Shown here: piece by piece, positions 52,874-54,025 of the stretch | How positions within the stretch are numbered: the stretch's first letter is position 1 | Layout of the letters: each line of letters starts with the position of its first letter | Origin: Deltaproteobacteria bacterium | Lineage (GTDB): Bacteria > Desulfobacterota > Syntrophia > Syntrophales > JAFGHS01 | Assembly: GCA_016930075.1 (NCBI GenBank) | Contig: JAFGHS010000147.1 | Location: 1-54,025 of the forward strand | Direction of reading: 5' to 3' | Length of the DNA: 54,025 bases | Notes under the pieces: generated by a model | The model's database searches: none | Told to the model about the DNA's origin: nothing | The model's input: only the letters and a program-made list of their open reading frames with translations | Position numbers and translations under genes: made by a program

Positions 52874-53839
52874 CTACTTTTCACCCATCTCGCGAACAAG
52901 ATCGGTGATGATGTCGACAATTTGCGCATCCAGATGACCGTTCATGACGGCGGTGTGAAGCATATTGAGCGCTTCTTCATGGGACAGGGCCTTGCGGTAT
53001 GGACGGTCGGTTATCAGGGCGTCGAAAAAATCAACCACGGCGACGATCCGCGCGCCAAGGGGGATCGCCTCCCCTTTCAGTTTATCGGGATAACCGGAGC
53101 CGTCAATGTGTTCGTGATGGTGGCGGATGATCGGCAATGCGTTGGCAAGGGTGCGCAGGGGTTTGCAGATCTGTTCGCCCTTTTCGGGGTGATTGCTCAT
53201 CACATCGATTTCTTCAGCAGTCAGGGGGCCGGTCTTGAACAGGATGCTCTCCGGTATGCCGATTTTGCCGATGTCATGAAGAATGCCGCCCCGGTGCAGA
53301 GCCTGCAGCTCTTCGTCCGAAAGGTGAAGCTGCTTTCCGATTTCGACGGAGATCTTGGCGAGCCGCTGGCAGTGGCCATGGATATAAGGATCTTTCGCGT
53401 CGACGGCAAGGGCCAGGGAAAAGATGACTTCTTCGGCGTTTATCAGTTCATCCGTGAACTGCTTCAGTTTCAGAAGCGAGCCGAGACGTGCGGTCAATTC
53501 GGCAAGCTGAAAGGGCTTCGAGATAAAATCATCCGCTCCGGCTTCGATTCCCCGGACCCGGTCGTCGCTGCTGCCCAGGCCGGTTATCAGAACAAGGGGT
53601 ATCAGACGGGTATGCGGGTTGCCCTTGATGATCCTGCACAGCGTGATGCCGTCCATTTTGGGCATCAGCACATCGCTGATCACCAGATCGGGAAGCTTTT
53701 GTTCAAGAGCTTCAAGGGCTTCGATGCCATTTTCTGCCAGGATGGGTTGATATTCAAGTTTTTCAAGCATCTCCCCCATGAGTTGCAGGGTGGTGCGTTC
53801 GTCCTCCACAACGAGGATAATCGGTTTTTCATGCAGCAT
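52874..53839 (-). CDS. Response regulator with HD-GYP phosphodiesterase domain
   Basis: 321 residues. The receiver domain has VVEDERTT and the phosphoacceptor in VISDVLMPKMDG. The HD-GYP domain follows: GGILHDIGKIGIP with the HD pair, HHEHIDGSGYPDKL carrying the GYP motif, and RIVAVVDFFDALITDRPYR. It probably degrades cyclic di-GMP under control of an unlinked histidine kinase, as none is adjacent. The family usually acts in motility, biofilm or virulence control. Confidence 0.94.
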   Translation of the reverse strand: MLHEKPIILVVEDERTTLQLMGEMLEKLEYQPILAENGIEALEALEQKLPDLVISDVLMPKMDGITLCRIIKGNPHTRLIPLVLITGLGSSDDRVRGIEAGADDFISKPFQLAELTARLGSLLKLKQFTDELINAEEVIFSLALAVDAKDPYIHGHCQRLAKISVEIGKQLHLSDEELQALHRGGILHDIGKIGIPESILFKTGPLTAEEIDVMSNHPEKGEQICKPLRTLANALPIIRHHHEHIDGSGYPDKLKGEAIPLGARIVAVVDFFDALITDRPYRKALSHEEALNMLHTAVMNGHLDAQIVDIITDLVREMGEK

Positions 53840-53953
53840 GCCGTAACCCGCTGTATTTCCTGTCTTTTGACAAAATATCGTTTTTCATGCCGTTGAGTAT
53901 ATGAAGAGGGGATTTGTGTGTCAAGGGGATTTTGACGGGTGTCCAGCCAATTT

Positions 53954-53992
53954 AGAAATGTCCTATTCTTACCAAAATAGAAGTGTCCTATT
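53954..53992. repeat. Short direct repeats at the right edge, possible IS terminus
   Basis: AGAAATGTCCTATT (53954-53967) and AGAAGTGTCCTATT (53979-53992) are near-identical, 25 bases apart; a further TGTCC lies at 53940-53944. Spaced TGTCC-type repeats occur at the ends of some insertion sequences, notably IS21-like ones. No transposase start is seen before the window ends. Confidence 0.35.
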
Positions 53993-54025
53993 AAAACAAA
54001 AGACGGAGTTATCCATAGCCTTCTC

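Noticed and set aside
52754-53896. A 380-codon plus-strand frame opposite the HD-GYP regulator
   Set aside because: Antisense shadow; the minus-strand receiver and HD-GYP domains are complete and convincing.
1-54025. rRNA, tRNA or CRISPR array anywhere in the window
   Set aside because: No cloverleaf-like sequence, no rRNA-like stretch and no regularly spaced direct repeats with spacers were seen; the dispersed palindromes are irregularly placed.

Overview
The window looks like a piece of a strictly anaerobic, Gram-negative deltaproteobacterial chromosome (Desulfobacterota; a Syntrophales-like bacterium would fit, but this is inferred from gene content). The evidence is oxygen-sensitive enzymes (a glycyl-radical enzyme and a tungsten/molybdenum aldehyde:ferredoxin oxidoreductase), ADP-forming acyl-CoA synthetase energetics, many acyl-CoA enzymes, lipid A synthesis (LpxC), and an NtrY/NtrX pair next to a DUF4390 gene. 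No rRNA, tRNA, CRISPR array or intact transposase gene was seen.

Layout. 1-7.1 kb: a catabolic block on the + strand: the tail of a glycyl-radical enzyme, an SCP2-like protein, AOR, an OFA-type MFS carrier, an acyl-CoA dehydrogenase and an acyl-CoA synthetase. 7.1-9.1 kb: an AT-rich accessory patch with a mobB gene fragment, a RelBE-like toxin-antitoxin pair, an orphan membrane protein and a MITE-like repeat. 9.1-20.5 kb: mobB, a HemW-like radical SAM protein, a YgjP-like metalloprotein, glpK-glpD, rsmB, an MBL-fold hydrolase, purC, a helical protein coupled to dnaJ, and a DUF3568 lipoprotein. 20.5-25.8 kb (- strand): lpxC, DUF4390, ntrY, ntrX. 26.2-33.5 kb: era, then an acetyl-group module made of a histone-deacetylase-like protein, a CoA-transferase fused to a GNAT acetyltransferase, an ADP-forming acyl-CoA synthetase and a BioD/DRTGG protein.

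34.0-43.4 kb is one + strand transport and activation cluster: a complete branched-chain-type ABC importer (two permeases, two ATPases), two overlapping type III CoA-transferase genes, and two near-duplicate periplasmic binding proteins, each followed by its own terminator. Uptake of a small organic acid and its activation by CoA transfer is the natural reading; the substrate is unknown. 43.5-50.1 kb (- strand): a truncated DUF3795 gene, an AAG-type DNA glycosylase, a PQQ-like beta-propeller protein, a ~600-residue protein whose C-terminal third looks like a purine nucleoside phosphorylase, an NCS2 purine permease, and cyclopropane fatty acid synthase. 50.5-53.9 kb: an Aur1-like PAP2 membrane enzyme, a YghO-like acyltransferase and an HD-GYP response regulator. 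The right edge has short direct repeats that may be the tip of an insertion sequence.

Three repeat families are spread between genes: a 151-bp class of MITE-like elements (four copies), a long perfect hairpin (two copies) and a paired short palindrome (one site). Two of these have become the 3' ends of neighbouring genes. The most interesting leads are the PNP-like protein beside a purine permease, the acetylation/deacetylation/acetyl-CoA module, and the CoA-transferase pair in which only one subunit keeps the catalytic aspartate.
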